Positions 42,588 through 50,467 of a stretch of DNA of 50,467 nt are shown piece by piece. Under the pieces are notes generated by a model. The model was not told the origin of the DNA, searched no databases, and saw only the letters and a program-made list of their open reading frames with translations. The stretch is from a virus, in the IMG/VR virus record IMGVR_UViG_3300042888_002152, positions 1 to 50,467 of that record; one strand, 5' to 3'. Position numbers and translations under genes: made by a program. Position 1 is the first letter of the stretch, and every line of letters starts with the position of its first letter.

Positions 42588-43612
42588 ACCGCTTAGAAAA
42601 CAAAATGAGAGTGTGTGATTGGATCGCCGACTACTTGAAGTCAATTGGCGTTGAACGTGTGCACGGATTAATGGGTGGTGGTGCCAGCGGACTCAATGAC
42701 GGATTCATCAAACAAGGCATGCCCTACATCTGCTATCACCACGAGCAAGGTGCAGGACATGCAGCCACAGCCGAAAGCAAGTTCTCTGGCAAACTTGCGG
42801 TAGTCAATCCTACAACAGGTTGCGCAGGTACCAACTGTGCAACATCGGTTTTAAATGCATGGCAAGACAGTGTACCTGTTTTGTTTCTGTCAGGCAATGT
42901 TAGATTGGCAACCTGTAGCGGATACATCAACAAAAAGAACAACATCAATGTTCGTAAGTATGGCATTCAAGAACACCATGTTGTTGACACCTACAAGACC
43001 ATGACCAAATTGAGTTGCTTTGTTGACAATGTACAAGACGTAGCATACACAATACAATATGCAGTACACTTGGCAACAACAGGACGTCCTGGTCCTGTAT
43101 GGATTGATATTCCGGGTGACATTCAAACGGCACAGATGCCTGAGAATTACAGAGAATATGTTGCCACCGCCTTGGTCGATACACTGTCAGACTACGATGG
43201 TGTAAAACAAGCTATTGCCAAAGCAGAACGGCCCGTTGTGTTGGCAGGATACGGTATTCGTCAAAGCAATACTGTTGACCAGTTTGTTAAATTTATTGAA
43301 CAATATCAAATTCCATATGTCAGCACCTATGGTGCAAGAGATTATACTACTGCCAGCCATCCTCTAAGCATTGGAGCAGTTGGCATCAAAGGAAGTCGCG
43401 CTGGAAACTTTGCTATGCAAAATGCTGATTTACTTATTGTGTTGGGCAGTAGTTTAGGCGCCAGTGTTATTGGTTATGACCCTAAACAGTTTAGTCCAGA
43501 CAGTTATAAGATTGTTGTCGACCTCGATATCAACGAGTTAAAGAAAGACATTGTTGAAGTTGATGAAAAATACAATGTTGATTTAGAAAAGTTTTTTAGG
43601 AGTTTGGCATGA
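42584..43612 (+). CDS. ThDP enzyme, N-terminal part (PYR and central domains)
   Basis: 342 residues. The PYR domain has E54 in Y-H-H-E-Q-G-A-G-H-A-A, the Glu that activates thiamin diphosphate, and N-P-T-T-G-C-A-G-T. The central Rossmann-like domain follows (R-P-V-V-L-A-G-Y-G-I-R). The catalytic PP domain is absent here and is encoded by the next gene, joined by ATGA. Together they equal one acetolactate-synthase-like subunit (~590 residues). Next to an RfbH-type gene it resembles YerE, which adds a two-carbon unit to a keto sugar. Confidence 0.8.
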   Translation: MNRLENKMRVCDWIADYLKSIGVERVHGLMGGGASGLNDGFIKQGMPYICYHHEQGAGHAATAESKFSGKLAVVNPTTGCAGTNCATSVLNAWQDSVPVLFLSGNVRLATCSGYINKKNNINVRKYGIQEHHVVDTYKTMTKLSCFVDNVQDVAYTIQYAVHLATTGRPGPVWIDIPGDIQTAQMPENYREYVATALVDTLSDYDGVKQAIAKAERPVVLAGYGIRQSNTVDQFVKFIEQYQIPYVSTYGARDYTTASHPLSIGAVGIKGSRAGNFAMQNADLLIVLGSSLGASVIGYDPKQFSPDSYKIVVDLDINELKKDIVEVDEKYNVDLEKFFRSLA

Positions 43613-44352
43613 CAAGACAAGAATGGATTGAAAAATGCAATCACTGGAAATCCAAATGGCCGGTAATGCAGGAAGAATATCGTCCAGCTGAAAATGATTT
43701 TCAGTTAAACATCTATGCCATACTTGATGCGATTAATCAGCACAGTTTAGCCAATGACATTTTAATGGGCGATGCTGGCAGCATTAGCTATGCAGGTCCT
43801 GTTGCATTAAATGCCAAACACGGACAAAGATTTATTTTTAGTCCTGCACAAGCAGATATGGGGTGGGCGTTACCTGCAGCCATTGGTGTAAGTATGGCCA
43901 GTAATCAACAGGTCATCAGTATCATCGGCGATGGTAGTTTTATGAGTAACATTCAAGAATTAGCCACAGTTAAACAACACGAGTTGAATATCAAGTTTGT
44001 TATTCTCAATAACAACGGTTACCTAAGTATTAAAAATACACAGACAAAATACTTTGAAGGAAGGGTGCATGGAACCAGTGCTGAAAGTGGCCTGTGGTTT
44101 CCTAGCTTTAAAAATATTGCGGTAGCATTTGGCATGCCTTGTGTGGATATCAGAACAAAAGAAGATCTGCGTCTTCATTTCCCCAATGCCCTTAACAAAA
44201 AAGGTCCAGTCATTATAGACTGCCAATGTCTTGGCCAGCAAGAAATATTACCAGCCCAAGCATTAAAAAATGGAAAGCAAGCAGGCCTACACGATCTAAC
44301 ACCATTCCTGCCAGATGAAGAACTAGCACAGGAAATGATTGTTAAAATATAA
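43609..44352 (+). CDS. ThDP enzyme, C-terminal part (PP domain)
   Basis: 247 residues. G-D107...: I-I-G-D-G-S-F-M-S with N-N-N-G-Y about 28 residues later is the ThDP/Mg binding motif. G-W-A-L-P-A-A-I-G is also typical. The preceding gene ends in the ATGA overlap with this start. The first ~35 residues include a helical stretch that may pair the two halves. Either a natural two-subunit enzyme or a gene split by a frameshift; since all motifs are intact, I think it is active. Confidence 0.8.
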   Translation: MTRQEWIEKCNHWKSKWPVMQEEYRPAENDFQLNIYAILDAINQHSLANDILMGDAGSISYAGPVALNAKHGQRFIFSPAQADMGWALPAAIGVSMASNQQVISIIGDGSFMSNIQELATVKQHELNIKFVILNNNGYLSIKNTQTKYFEGRVHGTSAESGLWFPSFKNIAVAFGMPCVDIRTKEDLRLHFPNALNKKGPVIIDCQCLGQQEILPAQALKNGKQAGLHDLTPFLPDEELAQEMIVKI

Positions 44353-44358
44353 AATACC

Positions 44359-45042
44359 ATGCCAAATTCCTTATACCAAAATATTCCAGGTCTAGAAAAC
44401 TCAATTGAATTCAGAGACAATTCGCCCTACGACGAATTAAAAAATCTGTGGTGGCCTCGGTACGATCGGGGCATGTGGAATTACATGCATCAGTTTCGAA
44501 TACTCCCAGAATTTTTTGATCAACTAATGACACATGTCACTGGCAATGCTATTGTAGTGCAAGCCGGCGGCAACTGTGGGCAGTATGTAAGACAGTTCAG
44601 TCAACGATTTAATACTGTATACACATTTGAACCAGATCCAATAAATTTTTTGTGTTTGACTTTGAATTGCGGTGACAATGTAATAAAAACACAGGCCTGT
44701 GTAGGCAATGAAAGAAAATTTGTAAATCTAGACAGAAGGCACGATTCAGGCGCTATTCATGTAAGCGGTACGGGTAATATACCCACAGTGATCATTGATG
44801 AACTAAATTTACCAGCCTGTGATTTGATACAATTAGACATTGAAGGCTATGAACTTTTTGCGTTGCAAGGCGCACAACGTACTATTGAAAAATATCATCC
44901 TCTACTTATGATAGAATGGTACGAGCCCTGGGCCCAAAGATACGGCACAAATAAAACCATGCTTGACAATTTTTTAAACAGTGTAGGATACAGTAAAATT
45001 TTAAGTCACAAATCTGATATCGTTTACAAATATCAACCATGA
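44359..45042 (+). CDS. FkbM-type methyltransferase
   Basis: 227 residues. V-V-Q-A-G-G-N-C-G-Q-Y binds SAM, V-Y-T-F-E-P-D-P is the FkbM acidic motif, and L-I-Q-L-D-I-E-G-Y-E is its hallmark. FkbM enzymes O-methylate sugars and polyketides, so it may decorate the deoxy sugar. It overlaps the SDR gene by ATGA. Confidence 0.8.
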   Translation: MPNSLYQNIPGLENSIEFRDNSPYDELKNLWWPRYDRGMWNYMHQFRILPEFFDQLMTHVTGNAIVVQAGGNCGQYVRQFSQRFNTVYTFEPDPINFLCLTLNCGDNVIKTQACVGNERKFVNLDRRHDSGAIHVSGTGNIPTVIIDELNLPACDLIQLDIEGYELFALQGAQRTIEKYHPLLMIEWYEPWAQRYGTNKTMLDNFLNSVGYSKILSHKSDIVYKYQP

Positions 45043-45977
45043 AAACAGCACTGATTACCGGAGCCAATGGATTCATTGGTCACTACTTGGTAGAAGAATT
45101 TTTAAAAGATCACCGTGTGATCTGTGTGGTACGACCTGGCTCAACCAATATGGAACGGATCAATCACATGCTGGATCGTGTTACTGTAATCGAGCACGAC
45201 ATTAAAAATTCTTGTAAACACTTGCCAGCGGCAGATATTATATTACATGCTGGCGCCAATCCTAGTTCGGCTGACAGCTTGAGTGATCCCACAGCATCTG
45301 TCATGGACAATGTGCTGGGCACACTGAACTTGTTGGAACATGCTAGACACACAGGCGTTGAAAGATTTGTGTATTACAGCAGTGCCGAAGTATTTGGACC
45401 TATACCCATTGGTCAAGACAGTCAGCCCAACGATGCCTACAACAGTAATAGTCCCTATGCGGCTGGCAAAGCAGCCGGTGAAGAACTGTGCATGGCCTAT
45501 GCCAATTCATTCAATGTCCCTGCAAGTATCATACACATCAACAATACCTTTGGTCCACGCTGCCAGAGCAATCGTTTGCCCGTGATCATCATACGCAAAT
45601 TACTCAATAATGAAACTTTAGACATACATGTGGGGCCCGATGAGTTGATTGGTGGACGTCGTTGGTTTTATGCTGGAGATGTTGCTGGTCATACTCGATT
45701 TATATTAAAGATGCAATCCGCTCGTTGTGAAAAATGGAACAGTGCCGGTGATAGGTTTATCAACAATCTTGAGTTTGCCCAACACATTGCTCAAATAATG
45801 GACTGTGAATTATCTTATCGGTTAGTTCCAGTTGATCGCCCCGGGCATGACTTGTGTTTTAGTGTTGATCCTAGAAAATTATATGAACTAGGATGGCATG
45901 CGTCCGACTCCTATGAAGAACGATTAACCGAAACCGTCAATTGGTATAATAACAATCCTGAATGGCTTGTACGATAA
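45039..45977 (+). CDS. NAD-dependent sugar epimerase/reductase (SDR)
   Basis: 312 residues. I-T-G-A-N-G-F-I-G-H is the NAD loop; S-S-A-E-V-F-G and Y140-x3-K144 are catalytic. F-G-P-R and R-R-W-F-Y-A-G-D-V fit extended SDRs. It ends the string of 4,6-dehydratase, 3-dehydrase, ThDP enzyme and methyltransferase, so it could be the final ketoreductase (YerF-like role) or an epimerase. Confidence 0.75.
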   Translation: MKTALITGANGFIGHYLVEEFLKDHRVICVVRPGSTNMERINHMLDRVTVIEHDIKNSCKHLPAADIILHAGANPSSADSLSDPTASVMDNVLGTLNLLEHARHTGVERFVYYSSAEVFGPIPIGQDSQPNDAYNSNSPYAAGKAAGEELCMAYANSFNVPASIIHINNTFGPRCQSNRLPVIIIRKLLNNETLDIHVGPDELIGGRRWFYAGDVAGHTRFILKMQSARCEKWNSAGDRFINNLEFAQHIAQIMDCELSYRLVPVDRPGHDLCFSVDPRKLYELGWHASDSYEERLTETVNWYNNNPEWLVR

Positions 45978-46006
45978 TTGACAACACCCAATTAATATTG
46001 TATACT
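45978..46006 (+). promoter_or_regulatory. Strong sigma70 promoter before queE
   Basis: TTGACA (45978-45983), 17-base spacer, TATACT (46001-46006). It overlaps the last codon of the upstream SDR gene. The predicted start of transcription is near 46013, giving a leader of about 76 bases before queE. Confidence 0.7.
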
Positions 46007-46011
46007 AGCAT

Positions 46012-46092
46012 ATGAAGAAAATCTATTACTCTTGCCAAGATGGCAACACACAATATTCTTTTAAAAGTATTCCAATCAAGGTCATATTATGA
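46012..46092 (+). CDS. Possible 26-residue leader peptide of queE
   Basis: A 26-codon frame overlapping the queE start by ATGA. No ribosome site is visible, and the predicted transcript starts about at its ATG, so translation would need to be leaderless. Residues are K-K-I-Y-Y-S-C-Q-D-G at the start. It may be only the 5' leader. Confidence 0.25.
   Translation: MKKIYYSCQDGNTQYSFKSIPIKVIL
46032..46046 (+). promoter_or_regulatory. Hairpin in the queE leader
   Basis: TTGCCA (46032-46037), loop AGA, TGGCAA (46041-46046): a perfect 6-bp stem near the 5' end of the leader. It may stabilise the transcript or be part of a control element. It does not match a preQ1 riboswitch that I can draw. Confidence 0.35.
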
Positions 46093-46943
46093 AAATAAAA
46101 GTAAGCGAACTATTTTACAGTTTACAAGGCGAAGGTCGTTTTGTAGGTGTTCCAAGTGTGTTTTTGAGAACATTTGGGTGTAACTTTACCTGTGCAGGGT
46201 TTGGTTGTGCACCAGGAAAAAAATCCTCAGGCGCAGATGAAATTGCCCAAGTGGTGCATTTATACAATCGCTTTGAAGATTTACCATTGGTAGAAACAGG
46301 ATGCGATAGTTATGCGTCATGGCATCCAGATTTTAAACATCTGAGCCCAAGTTATACCACAAATCAAATTGTGGATCAAATGACTGCACTAACACCAAAT
46401 AAACAATGGACACAGAAAAATGGCAACGATGTTCATCTGGTTATCACTGGTGGAGAACCACTGTTAGGATGGCAACGAGCATATGGCGAATTATTGGATC
46501 ATCCCAAAATGGCAGATCTTCGGAACATCACTTTTGAAACAAATGGCACCCAACCTTTACAAAAAGAATTTAAAGATTATCTTGGTCACTGGCGTACCGA
46601 GAACAAAGAAATTACATTCAGTGTCAGTGCCAAACTTTCAGCCAGCGGCGAGAGTTGGGAAGACGCTATCAAGCCAGATGTTGTGGCCAACTATCAAGAA
46701 GTTGGTACTGTTTATCTTAAATTTGTTGTGGAAACAGACACACACATTGAAGAAGCTGTCAAAGCAACACAAGAATTCAGAGCAGCTGGTTTCAACGGTG
46801 TGGTTTATCTAATGCCCCAAGGTGGTGTTGTTGAACCGTACAATAAAAACCGACAACGAATAGCTGATATTTGTTGTGAACAGGGCTGGAACTACAGCCC
46901 TAGATTACATGTAGACTTATGGGGTAACGGATGGGGCAAGTAA
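46089..46943 (+). CDS. queE: 7-carboxy-7-deazaguanine synthase
   Basis: 284 residues of radical SAM type. S-L-Q-G-E-G-R-F-V-G and F-L-R-T-F-G-C31-N-F-T-C35 are QueE signatures. The cluster Cys are C31-x3-C35-x4-C40, an altered spacing with a long insert before T-G-G-E-P-L, as in longer QueE variants. QueE forms 7-carboxy-7-deazaguanine, step three to preQ0. The 3' end overlaps nadE by 13 bases. It has its own strong promoter. Confidence 0.85.
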   Translation: MKIKVSELFYSLQGEGRFVGVPSVFLRTFGCNFTCAGFGCAPGKKSSGADEIAQVVHLYNRFEDLPLVETGCDSYASWHPDFKHLSPSYTTNQIVDQMTALTPNKQWTQKNGNDVHLVITGGEPLLGWQRAYGELLDHPKMADLRNITFETNGTQPLQKEFKDYLGHWRTENKEITFSVSAKLSASGESWEDAIKPDVVANYQEVGTVYLKFVVETDTHIEEAVKATQEFRAAGFNGVVYLMPQGGVVEPYNKNRQRIADICCEQGWNYSPRLHVDLWGNGWGK

Positions 46944-47683
46944 AAAATCAAATTGTACACTGGATCAAAGAATATGCCGAAACAGCCGGTATGAAAAGTT
47001 TGGTAGTAGGCATATCGGGCGGTATTGATTCAGCAGTGGTCAGTGCGTTGTGTGCTAGCACTGGTATTCATACAGTGGCAGTTTCTATGCCCATTAGGCA
47101 ACGACCTGAACTGCATGATTTAAGTATGCGGCAAGGTGCTTGGTTGGCCCAAAACTTTGATAATGTGCGTCATGAAATTATCAATTTGACCGCGGTGTTT
47201 GATGAATTTGAAACACGTATGAATACCTACAACAATGTGTTGGGATTTGCCAACAGTCGTAGTCGATTGCGCATGGTCACGCTGTATCAAATTGCACAAA
47301 GCACACAGGGATTGGTGGTAGGCACAGGAAACAAAGTTGAAGACTTTGGTGTTGGATTTTATACCAAATACGGCGATGGTGGTGTAGACATCAGTCCCAT
47401 TGGGGATTTATATAAATCTGAAGTATGGGCATTGGGTCGAGAATTGGGTATCATTGAAGATATTATCAACGCAGCGCCCACAGATGGATTATGGGACGAT
47501 GGTCGGACCGACGAGGATCAACTGGGCGGATTGACCTACAAAGATTTAGAACTTGCAATGCAACAAGACCAAGGCGAAGTGTTGGTAAAAGGCAGTACAG
47601 AATTACACAATTTACAGACTTATCAGGCCATACGTGCAAAAAGTCTACACAAGATGAATCCAATTCCTGTATTTAAAAAATGA
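46931..47683 (+). CDS. nadE: NAD synthetase (ammonia type)
   Basis: 250 residues. S29-G-G-I-D-S34 is the ATP-pyrophosphatase loop. G-T-G-N-K-V-E-D-F-G-V-G-F and K-Y-G-D-G-G-V-D-I-S-P-I-G-D-L are diagnostic of NadE, which makes NAD from deamido-NAD. There is no glutaminase domain. The start lies inside queE. It could raise NAD for the host or offset NAD-depleting defences; this is inference. Confidence 0.9.
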   Translation: MGQVKNQIVHWIKEYAETAGMKSLVVGISGGIDSAVVSALCASTGIHTVAVSMPIRQRPELHDLSMRQGAWLAQNFDNVRHEIINLTAVFDEFETRMNTYNNVLGFANSRSRLRMVTLYQIAQSTQGLVVGTGNKVEDFGVGFYTKYGDGGVDISPIGDLYKSEVWALGRELGIIEDIINAAPTDGLWDDGRTDEDQLGGLTYKDLELAMQQDQGEVLVKGSTELHNLQTYQAIRAKSLHKMNPIPVFKK

Positions 47684-48702
47684 TCAATTCAAATTTTGGC
47701 TTTACTCCATTGAAGGAAGTATGGTTAGGAGATTGCTATCCTGCTGGCTGGTACGATCATTTGCCAAATGAAATTGCTGATCCATTTAGACAAATAACAG
47801 AATGGACCAAACAAGACACTGGAAAATTACAAAAATTTTTAGAGGATAAAGGAGTAGTAGTTAAGCGTCCGGTATTTGATTCAATTGATAGCTATCTTGA
47901 TAACAATGATAATTTAGTAAAACCTCCTATATGTCCTAGAGATCACTATTTGGTGCTTGATAAAACATTATATAGTCTGCATAATAAATTAGAAAAAGAT
48001 CCATGGCAGCACATTATGGATGAATACAAGAATTTAGGATACGATGTGCAACCATCAACGCAACAACAGCCAATAAATTACATTAACCCACCATCGTTGG
48101 TTCGTATGGGGCAGGATTTGTACTTAGACATTCACACTCATTCGGATGTCTGGAGGGATTCATGCGAATGGATGGTTAATACCGCTAGAAATTACCGTGT
48201 TAATATTTCTGAGACCTACGGGCACAGTGATGCAGTATTTTGTCCAGTGGCGCCCGGTGTGTTAGTATCAAGTCATTACAAAACAAATTATGATCAAAGT
48301 TTTCCAGGATGGGAGGTATTTCAAATTCCTAAAAATTTAAATAATGCCACTTTTGACATGCAACAATGGAACACATCAAGCGATACTATTAACAACAATA
48401 AATCGTTTGCTAATCATGTGCTAACTCTTGCTAGTGATTGGGTAGGTGATTTTAGAGAAACAGTATTTGAAGTTAACATGTTAGTATTAGATGAAAAAAA
48501 TGTTGTTGCAATGAAAGAATATCCTCCATTGATAAAATGGTTACAAGATAAAGGTATTACAGTACATCATTTTGATCTGCGTACCAGGAGTTTTTGGGAT
48601 GGTGGGTGGCACTGCTTAACTTTGGACATACACCGTGAAGACACTCAATTTGATTTATTTCCAGAACGTGGCAAAAATGGAGTTTATTGGCGACAACAAT
48701 GA
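47680..48702 (+). CDS. Pentein-fold amidinotransferase-like enzyme
   Basis: 340 residues. P-R-D88-H near the N-terminal side, G-H182-S-D-A-V-F, and W-H-C312-L-T-L-D near the end give the Asp, His and Cys of glycine-amidinotransferase/arginine-deiminase type enzymes. The reaction would move an amidino group or hydrolyse a guanidine. It follows nadE by an ATGA overlap. AT-rich. Substrate unknown; an amidino sugar or modified base is possible. Confidence 0.75.
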   Translation: MINSNFGFTPLKEVWLGDCYPAGWYDHLPNEIADPFRQITEWTKQDTGKLQKFLEDKGVVVKRPVFDSIDSYLDNNDNLVKPPICPRDHYLVLDKTLYSLHNKLEKDPWQHIMDEYKNLGYDVQPSTQQQPINYINPPSLVRMGQDLYLDIHTHSDVWRDSCEWMVNTARNYRVNISETYGHSDAVFCPVAPGVLVSSHYKTNYDQSFPGWEVFQIPKNLNNATFDMQQWNTSSDTINNNKSFANHVLTLASDWVGDFRETVFEVNMLVLDEKNVVAMKEYPPLIKWLQDKGITVHHFDLRTRSFWDGGWHCLTLDIHREDTQFDLFPERGKNGVYWRQQ

Positions 48703-48776
48703 ACAAAATTTCACACTAGCACTTAAAACCAGATAAATTAGTCTGTAGCACTCAAATGTTATATTAAGGAAAACAA
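48703..48776 (+). promoter_or_regulatory. Gap with direct repeat and weak -10 box
   Basis: TAGCACT occurs at 48717-48723 and again at 48746-48752. A TATATT box (about 48759-48764) precedes an AAGGA ribosome site before the ATG at 48777. No good -35. The repeat may be an operator. Confidence 0.3.
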
Positions 48777-50012
48777 ATGGCAAAAATTGGATTTATTGGA
48801 ATTGGCAAACTCGGTCTTGACTGTGCCGAAGTATTTGCAGAAAAACATGAGGTACGTGGTTACGATATCTACCCACGTACCAGTGATAGTGTTCAAGTCT
48901 GCGATATTGCAGAACTTGTTGACGAAAGCGAATGGATTTTTATTGCGGTTCCTACTCCGCATGCTGAAGGGTATGATGGATCTGTACCCAGTTCGCACAT
49001 GGAGCCTCGCGACTTTGGACACAACGCAGTAATTGACGCCATTAATAAAATCAATGCCAATGCCACTACACCTAAAAAAGTTGTGTTGATTAGCACAGTA
49101 CTACCTGGAACTACTAGACGCAAGTTCATAACATTACTTGATCCCAAACATGAATTTTGTTATAATCCCTATTTGATTGCCATGGGCTCAGTAAAGTGGG
49201 ATATGACCAATCCAGAAATGGTAATCATTGGCACAGAAGACGGTAGCTTGACTGGAATTGCAGGCAAATTAATCGATCTCTATAAAACCATCATGGAAAA
49301 TGATCCACGTTATGAAGTTGGTACATGGGACGAGTGTGAATCAATCAAGATTTTTTATAACACATTTATCAGTGCCAAGGTCGGTCTTGTGAATATGATT
49401 CAAGATTTTGCAATGAAAATTGGCCATATTGATGTTGATGTAGTTACTAATGCGCTTGCAAGAAGCACCATGCGTATCATGGGACCAAAATACATGACCG
49501 CAGGTATGGGAGATGCAGGTGCTTGCCATCCACGTGATAACATTGCATTGCGTTGGCTGGCCAAAGAATATGAAGTTGGATATGATTTGTTTGACACAGT
49601 GATGTCTGCTAGAGAAATGCAGGCAAAAAATCTTGCACAGTTTTTAGTTGATCAAGCAAAAACTCATGTCATGAGCATTGTAATTCACGGCAAGGCATAC
49701 AAACCAGATGTTGAATACTGTATTGGATCTTATTCTACCTTGGTAGGACATTATGTGAAGCAATTAGGATTTAATTGCAGATACATAGACCCATTGGCAG
49801 ATGATAAGACAGATGTTATATCTGAAATCCATACACCGTCGGTAGTATTGTGGGCGCATAATCGCAAGATCACTTACGAGTACACTGGCAATCAAGAAGA
49901 TACACAACCTTATTGTGAAATTCCCAAAGGGTCTATCATTGTTGATCCTTGGCGCAAGATGAGTCAATTAACTGACTATACTGTTATTCACTATGGTAAC
50001 ACAAGAAGTTGA
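48777..50012 (+). CDS. UDP-glucose/GDP-mannose dehydrogenase family protein
   Basis: 411 residues. I-G-F-I-G-I-G-K-L-G is the NAD loop; V-P-T-P, S-T-V-L-P-G-T-T and catalytic C250 in G-A-C-H-P-R-D-N match nucleotide-sugar 6-dehydrogenases. These oxidise C6 of a UDP- or GDP-sugar to the uronic acid. The third domain (V-I-H-G-K-A-Y-K-P-D) is present. Sugar not determined. Confidence 0.85.
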   Translation: MAKIGFIGIGKLGLDCAEVFAEKHEVRGYDIYPRTSDSVQVCDIAELVDESEWIFIAVPTPHAEGYDGSVPSSHMEPRDFGHNAVIDAINKINANATTPKKVVLISTVLPGTTRRKFITLLDPKHEFCYNPYLIAMGSVKWDMTNPEMVIIGTEDGSLTGIAGKLIDLYKTIMENDPRYEVGTWDECESIKIFYNTFISAKVGLVNMIQDFAMKIGHIDVDVVTNALARSTMRIMGPKYMTAGMGDAGACHPRDNIALRWLAKEYEVGYDLFDTVMSAREMQAKNLAQFLVDQAKTHVMSIVIHGKAYKPDVEYCIGSYSTLVGHYVKQLGFNCRYIDPLADDKTDVISEIHTPSVVLWAHNRKITYEYTGNQEDTQPYCEIPKGSIIVDPWRKMSQLTDYTVIHYGNTRS

Positions 50013-50057
50013 TAGGCGCAGGATATTCAGTGTTTGAGTTTTGTTGTTATGACGCAA

Positions 50058-50076
50058 AAGAACATGTAGTGTTCTT
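50058..50076 (+). promoter_or_regulatory. Hairpin before the last gene
   Basis: AAGAACA (50058-50064), loop TGTAG, TGTTCTT (50070-50076), a perfect 7-bp stem. It ends a few bases before the AAAAGGA ribosome site, so it may affect translation of the next gene or end the previous transcript weakly. No U-run. Confidence 0.4.
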
Positions 50077-50093
50077 ACTAAAAGGAAAACCCA

Positions 50094-50467
50094 ATGGGAA
50101 TGTTTGACAAGCTATTTAAAAAAACAAAGCCAGTGGCGGCACCTGCAGCACCCAAGCCTAAACCTGAACCCAAGCCCCCAATAAAAACGGCCAAAGAGAT
50201 TGCTACAGAAAAAGGCGAACCGTGGGTTGATGTACTGAGCATGGATGTGGATCCAGAAAATCTACATCAAGGTGCGTTTGATTTGGATTGGAATGATAAG
50301 TTTGTGGCCAATTTGATTCGTGCCGGTTATCAAATGAAGCCTGACGACAAAGATTCGGACATAGTGGATCGTTGGTTCCAGGCAGTGTGCCGCAATGTAG
50401 TTTTAGAAACCTGGGAACAAGAACAAGCAATGAACCCCAACAGAATTATACGCAGTAAAGATATCGG
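50094..50467 (+). CDS. Unknown phage protein (partial, 3' end missing)
   Basis: At least 124 residues. The start M-G-M-F-D-K-L-F-K-K is basic, then a Pro/Lys/Ala linker, then a conserved-looking domain (E-K-G-E-P-W-V-D-V-L, F-D-L-D-W-N-D-K-F-V). AAAAGGA ribosome site. No function recognised. The frame is open at the window edge. Confidence 0.65.
   Translation, partial: MGMFDKLFKKTKPVAAPAAPKPKPEPKPPIKTAKEIATEKGEPWVDVLSMDVDPENLHQGAFDLDWNDKFVANLIRAGYQMKPDDKDSDIVDRWFQAVCRNVVLETWEQEQAMNPNRIIRSKDI

Noticed and set aside
46931-47683. Reading this gene as the missing queC
   Set aside because: The S-G-G-I-D-S loop is shared, but K-Y-G-D-G-G-V-D and G-T-G-N-K are specific to NadE and the QueC C-terminal zinc Cys are absent.
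1-50467. CRISPR arrays, insertion sequences or integrase/attachment sites
   Set aside because: No regularly spaced repeats, transposase motifs or integrase were found by eye.

Overview
The window is a densely packed stretch of a large tailed-phage genome. Every gene I can support lies on the + strand, most neighbours touch or overlap (ATGA or TAATG junctions), and no intergenic gap exceeds about 150 bases. A T4-type family B DNA polymerase followed by a gp45-type sliding clamp, a DsbA-like late-transcription protein, and TAAATA late-promoter-like boxes point to a T4-like myovirus. The many sugar and nucleotide genes, E. coli-like sigma70 promoters and low GC fit an aquatic Gram-negative host; this is inference.

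Region 1 (1-15.6 kb): a partial gene and a glycosyltransferase, then one long operon of unusual multidomain proteins. It holds a nucleotidyltransferase/metallopeptidase/amidoligase giant, a Dps ferritin, a 1084-aa basic Cys-rich protein, a GNAT-containing protein, an alpha/beta hydrolase, a second amidoligase and a deaminase. Several begin with M-R-A-x-E-F-(I/V/L)-x-E or a similar peptide, which closely resembles the capsid-targeting/prohead-protease peptide of T4 internal proteins. I infer a set of enzymes packaged in the capsid and injected with the DNA. A strongly folded noncoding segment (15561-15630) closes the region.

Region 2 (15.7-28.2 kb): replication and DNA modification. It contains a GT10-like protein, DsbA-like protein, acyltransferase, DNA polymerase, clamp, methyltransferases, a DpdA-like transglycosylase for 7-deazaguanine DNA modification, several small unknowns, an HhH-GPD glycosylase, a T-fold protein and a radical SAM enzyme. 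Later genes supply the base precursor: folE (33.7 kb), queD (38.1 kb) and queE (46.1 kb). queC is not seen in the window.

Region 3 (28.2-50.5 kb): surface-sugar and host-interaction genes. They include glycosyltransferases, GalE-type and RmlB-type enzymes, an RfbH/E1-type 3-dehydrase, a ThDP enzyme split over two genes, FkbM methyltransferase and a sugar reductase. Together these look like a 3,6-dideoxy, branched-chain (yersiniose-like) sugar pathway. This region also has a secreted subtilisin with its own strong promoter, a HIT protein, a PRMT-like methyltransferase and queD behind near-duplicate leaders, NAD synthetase overlapping queE, a pentein amidinotransferase and a nucleotide-sugar dehydrogenase. 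The window ends inside an unknown gene.
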